Shown here piece after piece: positions 52,137-60,134 of a stretch of 63,174 nt of DNA. The DNA comes from Pseudomonas crudilactis. Its GTDB lineage: Bacteria; Pseudomonadota; Gammaproteobacteria; Pseudomonadales; Pseudomonadaceae. Both the position numbers and the translations under genes were made by a program. Below the pieces are notes generated by a model. It was not told the DNA's origin and did no database searches. It saw only the letters and a list, made by a program, of their open reading frames with translations. The DNA lies in NCBI RefSeq assembly GCF_013433315.1, contig NZ_WXVV01000035.1, forward strand, positions 1 through 63,174, read 5' to 3'. How positions within the stretch are numbered: position 1 is the first letter of the stretch; the number at the start of each line of letters is the position of its first letter.

Positions 52137-53357
52137 TTACTTCGGGGTTGATCTTTCGGGGTCTGCGGGATCGATTTGTTCCCCGGTCTCGTGGTTAAAC
52201 TCGCCAAGATGCTTGCCTTGCTTGTTATAAAGCTCGATAGCACCGGTTTTACTGTCCCATTCAAAGATCCGGCCTTTTCTATCCTTCCATCGGCTGCGTC
52301 TACCGCCTCCACCTTGAACACTGCTTTTGGATTTGACAGGAAAAGCATCCGGGAATGCGGGAAGTGTTGCGGGAGGTCTGTGGTACTTGATATCGCCGCC
52401 GAGAGCGCGCCTTGAAATCACAACATACAGGGGCGACACCCCGGAGTCAGCCGGAAAAACCAGGATGAAATCGTGGTATTCAGGCGGGTAAACCGGATTA
52501 ACGATGATCTTGTCTGCTTGCTCAGTCGGCGGGTAAATCCAGATCTGGGGTATTTGCGGTGCGCCTTCCAGCGGTGGAATTACCGTTGTCTTGGTGGGGT
52601 CTACGGCGGGTGTCCAGATCAATTTTGCGCCATTACCGAAATCTGCGACTTGCTGGGTGCCTTGCTTCACGAACCGTACGACAGGAATCATCTCCCAATC
52701 GCTGCGCGTCTGGGTGTTGTACCCATATCCTTTCAAGGTGCCGTCGGCTTGTTGTTCTAAACGCAATCGGACACGAGTGCGACCTTTCTCAAGCGATTTA
52801 AGTTGTTCTTCTGTGTATAGCGAGCTGTCGCCCAAACTCGAAGGCCAAAGCAGAGCAACAATGCCGAGCAATGCACCAGCGACAACACCTCCCGTCACTG
52901 CACTTGCACCACTCACCGCACTTGCGCCTGGGCTTGCAGTGGTAGTCGTAGCTAATAGAAGCGTTCCTGCCTCAGCAGGAAAATTACGGCCTCCTACTTT
53001 TTTTAGCGGAATGTTCCCAGCAGTGTCTCGCTCGCGGCCGCCCAACAAAGACAACTCTCCAAAATCAGCCAACTTCTCGACCGGAATAAATCCGGTACTA
53101 CTGACATGGTTGATTACACCATCCGGAAGCTGGCAGCTTTTAGCGAACACGCAACCTTTTGCATCGGGCATAGGCTGTTGTGGTTGTTTGATTAGGCTAT
53201 TTTCGTAGGCTTGCTGTCTGGCAAGCATATCGTCATAGGCGGTTTGTCTAGCTTCCCGCTCTGCCAACTCGCTGTCGGTCATATAGCGGCTAGTGATGTG
53301 GTGTCCGTCACCGGCCGGTGGGTTTTGAACTCGAGGTCTGTCTGTCTTTCGCGCCAT
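52137..53357 (-). CDS. S-type pyocin with colicin E3-like rRNase domain
   Basis: A 406-residue bacteriocin. Residues 1-65 are a charged, disordered head, 66-130 a short conserved block (CVFAKSCQLPDGVINHVSSTG), 131-175 a glycine/alanine-rich hydrophobic stretch, about 190-320 the pyocin S translocation domain, and 345-406 a C-terminal cytotoxic domain. The cytotoxic domain aligns with colicin E3: Asp368, Glu375 and Arg402 match D510, E517 and R545. The position of the catalytic His513 is Thr371. The receptor part is short compared with 600-770-residue pyocins. AAGGA precedes the ATG. It probably cleaves 16S rRNA. Confidence 0.85.
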   Translation of the reverse strand: MARKTDRPRVQNPPAGDGHHITSRYMTDSELAEREARQTAYDDMLARQQAYENSLIKQPQQPMPDAKGCVFAKSCQLPDGVINHVSSTGFIPVEKLADFGELSLLGGRERDTAGNIPLKKVGGRNFPAEAGTLLLATTTTASPGASAVSGASAVTGGVVAGALLGIVALLWPSSLGDSSLYTEEQLKSLEKGRTRVRLRLEQQADGTLKGYGYNTQTRSDWEMIPVVRFVKQGTQQVADFGNGAKLIWTPAVDPTKTTVIPPLEGAPQIPQIWIYPPTEQADKIIVNPVYPPEYHDFILVFPADSGVSPLYVVISRRALGGDIKYHRPPATLPAFPDAFPVKSKSSVQGGGGRRSRWKDRKGRIFEWDSKTGAIELYNKQGKHLGEFNHETGEQIDPADPERSTPK

Positions 53358-53551
53358 GAGCGTCCTTGTTCTTTCGTCAGAAAACGATGCGGACGCTAAA
53401 TGAATGGACGTTTGATGGATGTAGGACGGGTCTGAAATTGCGACAGTTGTTACAAGTGTAAAAAATCAGGATTGGTACATCGGCAGGTACGCCAACTCGC
53501 TCGGGCCTTCCTATGGTCTGGTTTTCAGATATTTGTTAGCAGAAAGAAAGC

Positions 53552-53646
53552 CATCGCGAGCAGGCTCACTCCTACAGTTGATCGCGGATGCTCATGGGAT
53601 TTGAGTGCACCGCAGATCTAGTGTGGGAGCGAGCCTGCTCGCGAAG
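53552..53646. repeat. Two REPs in outward orientation
   Basis: A minus-orientation REP (53552-53576, TCGCGAGCAGGCTCACTCC) and a plus-orientation REP (53621-53646, GTGTGGGAGCGAGCCTGCTC) lie 44 bases apart between the DUF6124-linked gene and the bacteriocin gene. Confidence 0.85.
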
Positions 53647-53663
53647 AACGATCACGCGGTCAA

Positions 53664-53933
53664 TCAGGCTGCATGCGACATCTCGGCCAGTGTGTCGGCC
53701 ACGGTTTTTTGCAGTGAGGGGAACCGGCGGGTCACGCGGCGCAGTGCGGGTAGCACGGCGTCGATTTCCAGTTCATCGAGTTGGGGAAGGACGGTGACGG
53801 CGGAGGCGACGATGGATTCGCGTTCGCTTTCGAACAGCACCAGGCAGGTGTTCTGCGCCCAGCGTCCGTCCCGTTCGTTGAAACCCATGGCCACCAGTGC
53901 TGCGACGACTTGTGCATCGGTTTTGTTGGACAT
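53664..53933 (-). CDS. Small HEAT-like helical protein, paralogue of the 51539 gene
   Basis: An 89-residue helical protein. The conserved core is VVAALVAMGFNERDGRWAQN and RRFPSLQKTVADTLAEM. It is shorter than the 111-residue copy and has higher GC. It follows the DUF6124 gene after two bases, so the two are probably co-transcribed. The function is unknown. Confidence 0.65.
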   Translation of the reverse strand: MSNKTDAQVVAALVAMGFNERDGRWAQNTCLVLFESERESIVASAVTVLPQLDELEIDAVLPALRRVTRRFPSLQKTVADTLAEMSHAA

Positions 53934-53935
53934 GT

Positions 53936-54316
53936 TTATTGCCTCAGGGCGGGGTCGATTTTGTCGAGGGCGCGGTTGACCGCGAGTTCGCCGAGCATGA
54001 CCACTTGCTGGATGCCGAGCACGGTGTTGCGGTAGGGCGAGTCGAGCAGGGCGGCGAAGTCGCTGAGCATGACGCTGGCCGAGGCCATGGATTCGCAGGC
54101 GTGGGCCATGAGGTCTTCGGCGCCGGTGTTGGGGTCGACGAGGAACATGGTGCTGGGTCTGCGCGGTGGTGACGGCGGTGTGGGTTTCAGGTAGTGGTCG
54201 AGGGCGCGCTCGGCGGCTTCGTGGAGTTTTCTGGAGCCCGGTGTGGAGTAGGGGGACGTTGGATTTGGATCGACTTCCGCGTCAGTTTCGGGCGGATTTG
54301 GCGTTATCTTGAACAT
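53936..54316 (-). CDS. DUF6124-family protein
   Basis: A 126-residue protein with the Pseudomonas DUF6124 pattern as I remember it: SRKLHEAAERALDHYLKP, AHACESMASASVMLSDFAALL and RNTVLGIQQVVMLGELAVNRALD. It starts MFKITPNPPETDAE. The gene lies immediately upstream of the HEAT-like gene. No function is established for the family. Confidence 0.75.
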   Translation of the reverse strand: MFKITPNPPETDAEVDPNPTSPYSTPGSRKLHEAAERALDHYLKPTPPSPPRRPSTMFLVDPNTGAEDLMAHACESMASASVMLSDFAALLDSPYRNTVLGIQQVVMLGELAVNRALDKIDPALRQ

Positions 54317-54520
54317 ATGCTGGGAACCTCAATGAGGCTGACACCGTTCTGCGACTAAACATTAGGTGGCAGCTATACGCAGGTTAGTCGACCGGCATCC
54401 CAAGCATTACCGGCGCGCTCGAAAGCGCCCTGCGCACAGCCGCCATTGAGTGCAGACATCGAAATGCCAGACTGAATAACAGCTTGCGAACTTGAGAAAA
54501 CACCGAGCGACTAAACCCGA

Positions 54521-54538
54521 TCACTGAACATTCAGTGA
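54521..54538. promoter_or_regulatory. 18-bp palindrome, possible operator
   Basis: TCACTGAA-CA-TTCAGTGA is a perfect inverted repeat upstream of the DUF6124 gene on its strand. It could bind a dimeric regulator. It has no T-run, so it is unlikely to be a terminator. Confidence 0.4.
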
Positions 54539-54663
54539 CGCGAACCAAGTTACCGGCAGCCCCCAAGCCGCACAAGCCGGCGGATTCTGGCGTAGTTGTA
54601 GGCAAAGGCGCAAGGCGCTGTAGCCTTGTGGCTGATGTCTAAATGATGCTGCGTTTGACTGGG

Positions 54664-54740
54664 CGCCTTCGCGAGCAGGCTCGCTCCCACAGGGGGAATG
54701 CATTCCAAACTGTGGGATCGAGCTTGCTCGCGAAGGCGCC
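54664..54740. repeat. REP doublet, tail-to-tail
   Basis: CCTTCGCGAGCAGGCTCGCT and GGGATCGAGCTTGCTCGCGA face each other across GGGGAATGCATTCCAAA, as at 10867 and 58629. Confidence 0.88.
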
Positions 54741-54752
54741 TTCAAAATCACT

Positions 54753-55727
54753 TCAGGATTTAACCCTCACGCCCCGCCCAAACCGCTCCCGATACACCGA
54801 CGGCGGCACCCCCACCACCCCACGAAACGCCACACGAAAACTCTCCACCGACCGATAACCGCAACGCTCGGCAATCTGCTCGGTGTTATGCGGCGTACTC
54901 TCCAGCAACTCCCGCGCCCGCGCCAACCGTTCGTGCTGCAACCACGCCTTCGGCGACTGCCCGCTGGCCTCGGTAAACCGCCGCAGAAACGTGCGCTCAC
55001 TCATCGCCGCTTCGCTGGCCAGATCGCGCACCTCCAGCGGTTCATGCAAACGCTCGCGCGCCCACTGCATCACCCGCGACAGATCATTGCGCGGCGTCGG
55101 GCTGACCGGGGTCGGAATGAACTGCGCCTGGCCGCCAGTACGCTGCGGCGACATCACCAGGCGCCGCGCCACCGAGTTGGCGACCTGCGTGCCGAAGTCC
55201 CGTGCCACCAGATGCAGGCAGGCATCGATGCCGGCCGCGCTGCCGGCCGAAGTGATCAACTGACCGGAATCGACATAAAGCACATCCGGATCGACCGCAA
55301 TCGCCGGGAAGCGCTGCGCCAGTTCCGCCGTGTAACGCCAATGGGTGGTGGCGCCATGGCCGTCGAGCAAACCGGTGGCCGCCAGCACAAATACACCGGA
55401 GCAGATCGACAGCAATCGCGCACCCCGGGCATGGGCCTGGCACAGCGCGTCGATCAATGCTGGAGGCACCGGCGCATTGCGGTCGCGCCAGCCGGGAATG
55501 ATGATGGTGCGCGCTTCGGCCAACAATTCCAGACCGCCGTCGGCCAGCACCTGAATGCCGCCCAAGGCGCGCATCGGGCCCTGATCGACCGCCGCGATGG
55601 CGTGGGTGTACCACGGGAAATCGAACTCCGGCCGGGTCAGGCCAAAGACCTCCACGGCGATGCCGAACTCGAATGTGCAGAGGCCGTCGTAGGCCAGAAT
55701 CGCGACCAGACCTGGTGATGTCGGCAT
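54753..55727 (-). CDS. GlxA/FtrA-type transcriptional regulator (DJ-1/PfpI + AraC)
   Basis: A 324-residue regulator. The N-terminal part (residues 1-180) is a DJ-1/PfpI domain, with ICSGVFVLAATGLLDG holding the nucleophile-elbow cysteine. The C-terminal AraC domain shows LASEAAMSERTFLRRF and AERCGYRSVESFRVAFRG. Such regulators often control amine or amino-acid catabolism. The start is MPTSPGLVAILAYDG at 55727. It is divergent from the rhodanese gene with a 101-base gap. Confidence 0.92.
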   Translation of the reverse strand: MPTSPGLVAILAYDGLCTFEFGIAVEVFGLTRPEFDFPWYTHAIAAVDQGPMRALGGIQVLADGGLELLAEARTIIIPGWRDRNAPVPPALIDALCQAHARGARLLSICSGVFVLAATGLLDGHGATTHWRYTAELAQRFPAIAVDPDVLYVDSGQLITSAGSAAGIDACLHLVARDFGTQVANSVARRLVMSPQRTGGQAQFIPTPVSPTPRNDLSRVMQWARERLHEPLEVRDLASEAAMSERTFLRRFTEASGQSPKAWLQHERLARARELLESTPHNTEQIAERCGYRSVESFRVAFRGVVGVPPSVYRERFGRGVRVKS

Positions 55728-55828
55728 TTGGCGGAAAATTCCCGGTGAGTGTCTTGTACGCCACTGTAGCCGCAAGCGGCCGCTCGTTAAAGTCTGTTCA
55801 CACCCGTTCAGATAAAGGAGCAACACCC

Positions 55829-56257
55829 ATGGTCAGTCTGGTTCGCGACATTCCTGCAGCGCCGTCGGCGATCGCCCTGATGCACTTCAGTAATCGTCTG
55901 ACTTTCGAAACCGATTGTTCCGACGTCTTCAGTAGCCAAGAGGCCGGCGAGATCGATTTTGTCCTGGTCGATGTCCGTGGGCCGCTGGCGTTTGAGCGCG
56001 GGCATGTGCCGGGGGCGATCAATATCCCGAACCGCTTGCTGACGGCGGCGGAGCTGGCGATCTACCCGAAAACCACGCTGTTCGTGGTCTATTGCGCCGG
56101 CCCGCACTGCAACGGCGCGAACAAGGCAGCGGTGAAACTGGCAGCGCTGGGGTATCCGGTCAAGGAGATGATCGGCGGGGTTACCGGATGGCTGGATGAA
56201 GGCTTTCAACTGAGCGTTGCGCAAGTCGGCAAAACCGCCATCGACTGCGAATGCTGA
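55829..56257 (+). CDS. Rhodanese-like sulfurtransferase
   Basis: A 142-residue single rhodanese domain. It has the family VDVRGPLAFERGHVPGAINIP, and the active-site loop VYCAGPHCNGANKAA, with Cys in the expected loop and a second Cys four residues on. Rhodaneses move sulfur to thiophilic acceptors, including cyanide. The divergent GlxA-type gene is a regulator candidate. AAAGGAG precedes the ATG. Confidence 0.9.
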   Translation: MVSLVRDIPAAPSAIALMHFSNRLTFETDCSDVFSSQEAGEIDFVLVDVRGPLAFERGHVPGAINIPNRLLTAAELAIYPKTTLFVVYCAGPHCNGANKAAVKLAALGYPVKEMIGGVTGWLDEGFQLSVAQVGKTAIDCEC

Positions 56258-56504
56258 CGTTCGCTTAAGAGAATTCCTGAGCAAAAAAAGCGCTTGTCCT
56301 ACAGCCTTTGCACCACGACGGCGCACCCGTTGACCCCGGTCAATCGGTGCGCCGATCTTTCATAAGTATTTGTCGCTTAAACACAATTTACCCTGTGCGC
56401 GCCGCCATAGACTGCCGGCCACTTCGGTTTTTGTAGCCAATTGGCCATGACCGAACGCTGAATCGAAAGCTGCCAATAAAAGCCTCCGCACACAGGAGTT
56501 ATAA

Positions 56505-57284
56505 ATGAAGAAGCTAGTGATGTTCGGTGCCCTGGCACTGTCGATGTTGTCCCTGACCGCTGTGGCCGAAGACGCCAAGCCGATCCGCATCGGTATCGAA
56601 GCCGGTTACCCGCCATTCTCGATGAAAACCCCTGACGGCAAACTCGCCGGTTTCGACGTCGACATCGGCGATGCGCTGTGCGCGCAGATGAAAGTCAAAT
56701 GCACCTGGGTCGAGCAGGAATTCGATGGCCTGATCCCGGCGCTGAAAGTGAAGAAAATCGACGCGATCCTGTCGTCGATGACCATCACCGACGACCGCAA
56801 AAAGAACGTCGATTTCACTATCAAGTACTACCACACCCCGGCGCGCTTCGTGATGAAGGAAGGCTCCGGTGTCAAAGACCCGCTGACCGAGCTCAAGGGC
56901 AAGAAAGTCGGTGTGCTGCGCGCCAGTACCCACGACCGTTACGCCACCGAAGTGCTGGTGCCAGCCGGGATCGACCTGGTGCGTTACGGCTCGCAACAGG
57001 AAGCCAACCTCGACATGGTTTCCGGGCGTATCGACGCGATGCTGGCCGACTCGGTCAACCTGAGTGACGGTTTCCTGAAAACCGACGCGGGTAAAGGTTT
57101 TGAATTCGTAGGCCCGACCTACGAAGACGCCAAGTACTTCGGCGGCGGCGCCGGCATTGCGGTGCGCAAGGGCGATACCGCGCTGGCCGAGCAGTTCAAC
57201 AAAGCCATCACCGAAATCCGCGCCAATGGCGAGTACAAGAAAGTCCAGGACAAGTACTTCGACTTTGACGTGTACGGCCATTAA
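56505..57284 (+). CDS. Basic amino acid ABC transporter binding protein (AotJ/HisJ-like)
   Basis: A 259-residue periplasmic protein with a signal peptide (to about residue 21). The start PIRIGIEAGYPPFSMKTPDGKLAGFDVDIG and the region KVKKIDAILSSMTITDDR are typical of lysine/arginine/ornithine/histidine binders. It resembles AotJ (arginine/ornithine) of P. aeruginosa. The gene is followed by its own terminator and not by permease genes, so it must use a transporter core encoded elsewhere. Confidence 0.92.
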   Translation: MKKLVMFGALALSMLSLTAVAEDAKPIRIGIEAGYPPFSMKTPDGKLAGFDVDIGDALCAQMKVKCTWVEQEFDGLIPALKVKKIDAILSSMTITDDRKKNVDFTIKYYHTPARFVMKEGSGVKDPLTELKGKKVGVLRASTHDRYATEVLVPAGIDLVRYGSQQEANLDMVSGRIDAMLADSVNLSDGFLKTDAGKGFEFVGPTYEDAKYFGGGAGIAVRKGDTALAEQFNKAITEIRANGEYKKVQDKYFDFDVYGH

Positions 57285-57293
57285 TACGCCGTA

Positions 57294-57332
57294 GAAAAAA
57301 GTGGCCCCGTTTGCGCGGTGGCCACTTTTTTT
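57294..57332 (+). terminator. Rho-independent terminator
   Basis: AAAAAAGTGGCC and GGCCACTTTTTTT form a strong hairpin ten bases after the binding-protein stop. Confidence 0.92.
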
Positions 57333-57359
57333 ATGCTTTCTTTCTACAGATGGAGATCC

Positions 57360-57452
57360 CTGTGGGAGCGAGCTTGCTCGCGAATTCGGTTTAACATTCA
57401 ACATCTTTATTGACTGTCAAATTGCATTCGCGAGCAAGCTCGCTCCCACAGG
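57360..57452. repeat. REPIN (inverted REP pair)
   Basis: CTGTGGGAGCGAGCTTGCTC and an inverted copy, between the AotJ-like and AotO-like genes. Confidence 0.9.
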
Positions 57453-57494
57453 GATCTCATTGATCCAGATCTACCAGACTGCAGGAGTTTTCCC

Positions 57495-58607
57495 ATGCAA
57501 CGCATCGACCATGTTCTGCCCTGGAGCCACTTGGGCAGCGAACGCTCGCTCAGCGTGTTTCGCTACGGCGCGGGCGCCCGCAAGGTGTACATCCAGGCCA
57601 GCCTGCACGCCGATGAACTGCCGGGCATGCGCACCGCGTGGGAACTCAAGCAACGCCTCAATGAGCTGGAACAGCAAGGCCGTTTGCAGGGCGTGATCGA
57701 GCTGGTGCCAGTGGCCAACCCGATCGGCCTCGATCAACACCTGCAAGGTGCGCACATGGGCCGCTTCGAATTGGGTAGCGGCAAGAACTTCAACCGCGCC
57801 TTCGTCGAACTCAGCGCGCCGGTCGGGGCGTTGATCGGTGAGCGTCTGGGCGCGGATGCCGAGGCCAACGTCGCGCTGATCCGCCAAACCATGGGCCAAG
57901 TGTTCGATGAGCTGCCGGCCCCGGCCTCGCAACTGGAAGCCTTGCATCGCTTGTTGCTGCGCCATGCCTGCGATGCCGACATCACCCTCGATCTGCATTG
58001 TGATTTCGACGCGGCGATTCACTTGTACGCGCTGCCGCAGCACTGGCCACAGTGGCAATCGCTGGCGGCACGCTTGAAGGCCGGCGTGGCGCTGTTGTGT
58101 GAAGATTCCGGCGGCAGTTCGTTCGATGAATCCTGCTCGACGCCGTGGCTGCGTCTGGCGCGGGCGTTCCCCAACGCCGCGATCCCAGCGGCGAACCTGG
58201 CGACCACGCTGGAACTGGGCAGCATGGGCGATACCCGGGTCGATCAGGCGCAGGCCAATTGTGAGGCGATTCTCGGCTTCCTCGCCGAGCAGGGTTTTAT
58301 CAGCGGCGAATGGCCGGCGGCACCGGGCGAGTGCTGTGAAGGTCTGCCGTTCGAGGGCACCGAATACCTGTTCGCGCCGCACCATGGTGTGGTGAGTTTT
58401 CTGCGCAATGCTGGCGAGTGGGTGGAGAAGGGTGATGCGCTGTTTGAAGTGGTGGATCCGTTGCAGGATCGTGTGACCACTGTGCGTGCCGGCACCAGTG
58501 GCGTATTGTTTGCGCTGGATCGCGGGCGTTATACCGAGCCGGGGATCTGGCAGGCGAAAGTGGCGGGGCGGGTGGCGTTTCGGACCGGGAAACTGACTAA
58601 CGACTGA
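57495..58607 (+). CDS. Succinylglutamate desuccinylase/aspartoacylase-family protein (AotO-like)
   Basis: A 370-residue M14-type zinc hydrolase. The zinc ligands appear in ASLHADELPGM (His, Glu) and in LDLHCDFD (His). In P. aeruginosa the homologous AotO is encoded in the aotJQMOP arginine transport operon. Here it follows the AotJ-like gene, but the permease genes are missing. The C-terminal part (EYLFAPHHGVVSFLRNAGEWVEKGDALFEVVDPL) resembles a biotinyl-like barrel. Substrate not determined. Confidence 0.85.
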   Translation: MQRIDHVLPWSHLGSERSLSVFRYGAGARKVYIQASLHADELPGMRTAWELKQRLNELEQQGRLQGVIELVPVANPIGLDQHLQGAHMGRFELGSGKNFNRAFVELSAPVGALIGERLGADAEANVALIRQTMGQVFDELPAPASQLEALHRLLLRHACDADITLDLHCDFDAAIHLYALPQHWPQWQSLAARLKAGVALLCEDSGGSSFDESCSTPWLRLARAFPNAAIPAANLATTLELGSMGDTRVDQAQANCEAILGFLAEQGFISGEWPAAPGECCEGLPFEGTEYLFAPHHGVVSFLRNAGEWVEKGDALFEVVDPLQDRVTTVRAGTSGVLFALDRGRYTEPGIWQAKVAGRVAFRTGKLTND

Positions 58608-58628
58608 CGGATCCTTGTAGGATTCAAC

Positions 58629-58704
58629 GGCCCTTTCGCGAGCAAGCTCGCTCCCACAGGGGAATGCATTTCCAATGTGGGAGCGAGCTTGCTCGCGAAG
58701 GGGC
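58629..58704. repeat. REP doublet, tail-to-tail
   Basis: CCCTTTCGCGAGCAAGCTCG and GGGAGCGAGCTTGCTCGCGA face each other with the spacer GGGGAATGCATTTCCAA. Confidence 0.9.
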
Positions 58705-58786
58705 CATCAGCAGCACCCAACATGTTGATCCACGCCGCAGGATGTTAGGCTCCCCCCGAACCCGACACTCCGTGAAGGAAGGCTCT

Positions 58787-59503
58787 ATGTTGAAGGTCTT
58801 TGCTCTCTTGACCCTGCTGGCGTCCAGCGCTGTGCAGGCGCAAACCACGCTGCAATCCGATCTGCCGCTCAAGTACATCGAGCAGGTGCACGCCGACGCC
58901 GAGGCGCGGCCGCTGGTGATTTTCCTGCACGGCTACGGCAGTAACGAAGCCGACCTGATCGGCATGAAATTTCAGCTGCCGGCGCAATACAACTACCTGT
59001 CGGTGCAGGCACCGCTGTCGCTCGGTGAAGGGCGTTTCCAGTGGTTTCGCAAGAAAGGCGAAGGCGCCTACAACGGCGAGACCGATGATCTGAAGGTCAG
59101 CGGCCAGAAGCTTCGCGACTTTATCGCGCAAGCGGCGAAGAAATATCACACCACCCCGAGCAAGGTGTACCTGATCGGCTTCAGCCAGGGCGCGATGATG
59201 ACCTACGAGGTCGGGCTGCGGCCGCCAGTGGCGGTCGGTGGGATCGCCGCGTTGAGCGGGCGTTTGTTGCCGGTGTTGAAGAGTGAACTCAAGACCGAAC
59301 AGCAGCCATTGCCGCTAAGCATCTTTATCGGCCACGGCACCGCCGATGATCCCGTGCCGTATAAAAACGGCACCGAGGCTAACACGCAACTACAGAAACT
59401 CGGTTACAAACCGCAGTTCCATGCCTATCCCGGCGTCGGCCACAGTATTAGTGCGGCCGAGTTGCGTGACTTGAATGGCTGGTTGCAGCAGCTCAATCCT
59501 TGA
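58787..59503 (+). CDS. Secreted alpha/beta-hydrolase (phospholipase/carboxylesterase family)
   Basis: A 238-residue serine hydrolase with a signal peptide ending at about residue 18 (VQA). The nucleophile is in IGFSQGAMMTYE, the oxyanion region in FLHGYGSNEADL, and the acid and His in GHGTADDPVP and GVGHSISAAE. It resembles the YpfH/carboxylesterase group. The last 11 bases overlap the convergent DcrB-like gene. The start at 58787 follows GAAGGA. Confidence 0.9.
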   Translation: MLKVFALLTLLASSAVQAQTTLQSDLPLKYIEQVHADAEARPLVIFLHGYGSNEADLIGMKFQLPAQYNYLSVQAPLSLGEGRFQWFRKKGEGAYNGETDDLKVSGQKLRDFIAQAAKKYHTTPSKVYLIGFSQGAMMTYEVGLRPPVAVGGIAALSGRLLPVLKSELKTEQQPLPLSIFIGHGTADDPVPYKNGTEANTQLQKLGYKPQFHAYPGVGHSISAAELRDLNGWLQQLNP

Positions 59504-60050
59504 GGATGGTTTTCACCAGGGCGTCGTGACCTTTCTTGTCGCTGGCGCGGGAGATCACCTGCACCAGCGCCATTTTCGTGCCGGAGCCGGCCATCAGCGT
59601 AGTGTTGAGGGTCTGGCCGCCGCCCTGGGTCGCGGTGCTGTCGACCTGACGCAAGCCAAGGCCGGTGCCTTTCTGGGTCAGGCTTTTTTCGCTGAGTTTG
59701 TTGAAGTCCGGCAGGGCCTTGCGCTGGTCTTCAATGAAACTCGCCACGCTGCCGTCGAGAAACTGGCCGTCGTTGTCCTTGACGTGCTGGCCTTCGGGAA
59801 TCTTGTTTTCAGCGGTAATGACCACGGTTTTTGTGGCCTCGTTGGTGTACATCGTGCCCGTGGTCCCGCTCGGGCTGGTCGGCAGCGGGTCGGCGATGAA
59901 ACCTTTTGGCAGCACAAAAGTGAACTTGCCATCGAGCATCGAGACTTTCTCGGTGCCGGCATTTTTCTTGGCCGCTTGCGCGTGGAAGGCGCCGAAACCG
60001 GCGAGGGCCGCCACCAGCAGGACGACGGCTTTTTTGCTCAACAATGACAT
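59493..60050 (-). CDS. DcrB-like exported protein
   Basis: A 185-residue protein with a signal peptide (to about 26, ending AQA). The mature part SMLDGKFTFVLPKGFI and GQFLDGSVASFIEDQRKALPDF resembles DcrB, a DUF1795-type periplasmic (lipo)protein of E. coli required for phage C1 entry, of the same length. No lipobox cysteine is seen here. Similarity is judged by eye and moderate. Confidence 0.65.
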   Translation of the reverse strand: MSLLSKKAVVLLVAALAGFGAFHAQAAKKNAGTEKVSMLDGKFTFVLPKGFIADPLPTSPSGTTGTMYTNEATKTVVITAENKIPEGQHVKDNDGQFLDGSVASFIEDQRKALPDFNKLSEKSLTQKGTGLGLRQVDSTATQGGGQTLNTTLMAGSGTKMALVQVISRASDKKGHDALVKTILKD

Positions 60051-60134
60051 GTGAATCTCCGGTGGATGGTCGCGCGAGGCGGGCGATCATCCCATGGAGG
60101 GGGGCGGGCGTTCCAGCGCGAATCGTCTGAGCGG

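Larger units (their letters stand above)
54317..54752. other. Intergenic region with palindrome and REP doublet
   Basis: No convincing gene in 436 bases. A short minus-strand frame (54384-54605) has no ribosome binding site or homology I recognise. An 18-base palindrome lies at 54521-54538 and a REP doublet at 54664-54740. Confidence 0.5.

Noticed and set aside
53432..53446. LexA-type box before the bacteriocin gene (CTGAAATTGCGACAG)
   Set aside because: The spacing between CTG and CAG is nine bases and not ten, and the inner consensus is missing.
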